From Lachnoclostridium sp. UBA739 (GTDB taxonomy: Bacteria > Bacillota_A > Clostridia > Lachnospirales > Lachnospiraceae), in NCBI GenBank assembly GCA_002297865.1, contig DBKX01000091.1, positions 1 through 5,970 on the forward strand: a stretch of 5,970 nucleotides of DNA, written 5' to 3'. The notes below the pieces were generated by a model. That model was not told the DNA's origin, ran no database searches, and saw nothing but the letters and a program-made list of their open reading frames with translations. Shown piece after piece: positions 5,703-5,970 of this stretch. How positions within the stretch are numbered: position 1 is the stretch's first letter; every line of letters begins with the position of its first letter. The position numbers were made by a program, and so were the translations under genes.

Positions 5703-5970
5703 TTACTCGATGACAGTAACACTGCATTTTGCTTTGATACCATCTTCAATGGCATAGATAGACACTTTTCCTTTTGATATGGCTGTAATTGTTCCATTAG
5801 AAACGGTAGCAATGGCGGTGTTGCTGCTTCGCCACTGTGGGCTGTTACCAGATGAAACTTCTGCTTGGATCTCACTATAGGAGCCTGCCTTTAAAGTTAG
5901 ATTTGATTTATTAAGCTTTAAGGCAGGCTGTTTTACCGTTACATAGCATTTGGCCGATACACCATCTACC
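5703..5970 (-). CDS. 3' end of a Big_2 (bacterial Ig-like) repeat protein, truncated by window edge
   Basis: Reading the minus strand from 5969 to the TAA at 5705-5703 gives 88 residues with no stop and no suitable start, so the gene extends past the right edge. The sequence is a textbook Big_2 domain: LKLNKSNLTLKAGS, then QWRSSNTAIATVSNGTITAISKGKVSIYA, then KAKCSVTVIE at the C-terminus. The first visible residues (VDGVSAKCYVTV) match the end of the same repeat (EDGIKAKCSVTV), so at least two repeats are tandem. Such domains form extracellular stalks in adhesins, wall enzymes and S-layer-associated proteins; the functional part of this protein lies outside the window. It converges on the GHL10 gene with a 61-nt gap. 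Confidence 0.88.
   Translation of the reverse strand, partial: VDGVSAKCYVTVKQPALKLNKSNLTLKAGSYSEIQAEVSSGNSPQWRSSNTAIATVSNGTITAISKGKVSIYAIEDGIKAKCSVTVIE
5882..5929. repeat. Near-perfect inverted repeat inside the Big_2 coding region
   Basis: Arms AGCCTGCCTTTAAAG (5882-5896) and CTTTAAGGCAGGCT (5916-5929) are complementary over 14 pairs with a single bulged base, around a 19-nt spacer. On the coding (minus) strand they encode parts of PALKL and LKAGS in the same Ig-like domain. A stable mRNA hairpin is expected; no T-run follows. Confidence 0.6.

Noticed and set aside
5692..5716. Inverted repeat as a terminator for GHL10 or the Big_2 gene
   Set aside because: The stem is short, the loop is long and there is no T-run on either strand, so it is recorded only as a possible hairpin.
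5684..5875. Minus-strand open frame starting at an internal ATG
   Set aside because: It overlaps the true Big_2 frame in another frame; only the other frame shows Ig-like repeat sequence.

Overview
The window comes from an AT-rich chromosome with strong GGAGG-type ribosome binding sites, a Bacillus-type (Gram-positive) LexA box, a lexA/yneA-like divergent pair and large secreted wall enzymes. This fits a low-GC Firmicute. The amidase with copper-amine-oxidase-like N-domains, the GHL10 protein and the Big_2 protein suggest Clostridia, perhaps Lachnospiraceae. That placement is an inference from gene content, not a database match.

Layout: (1) Positions 1-859 (+) hold the 3' end of an unrecognised gene and a hemerythrin-like (HHE) metal-binding protein, 18 nt apart and probably cotranscribed. 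(2) A strong hairpin at 882-919 separates this unit from the convergent lexA (920-1537, -). (3) The 243-nt interval between lexA and the divergent gene at 1781 is an SOS control region. It has two consensus sigma-A-type promoters facing outward, each overlapped by candidate LexA boxes: two on the lexA side and three on the other. (4) The divergent gene (1781-2080, +) encodes a 99-residue membrane-anchored LysM protein resembling the SOS cell-division inhibitor YneA. (5) A secreted N-acetylmuramoyl-L-alanine amidase (2177-4342) and a secreted GHL10/DUF187 glycoside-hydrolase-like protein (4358-5641) follow on the same strand, 15 nt apart, and form a likely two-gene operon. (6) The right edge carries the 3' end of a convergent gene (5703-5970, -) encoding bacterial Ig-like (Big_2) repeats. 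It has no start codon in the window and is easily missed.

How they work together: DNA damage should lead to LexA self-cleavage, releasing both lexA and the yneA-like gene. The YneA-like protein would then delay septation. The two wall enzymes downstream have no LexA box of their own, so any SOS link to them would need readthrough from the yneA-like promoter and is not shown. The best-supported notable feature is the dense, symmetrical LexA-box control region. I see no CRISPR array, IS element, tRNA/rRNA or clearly new system here.
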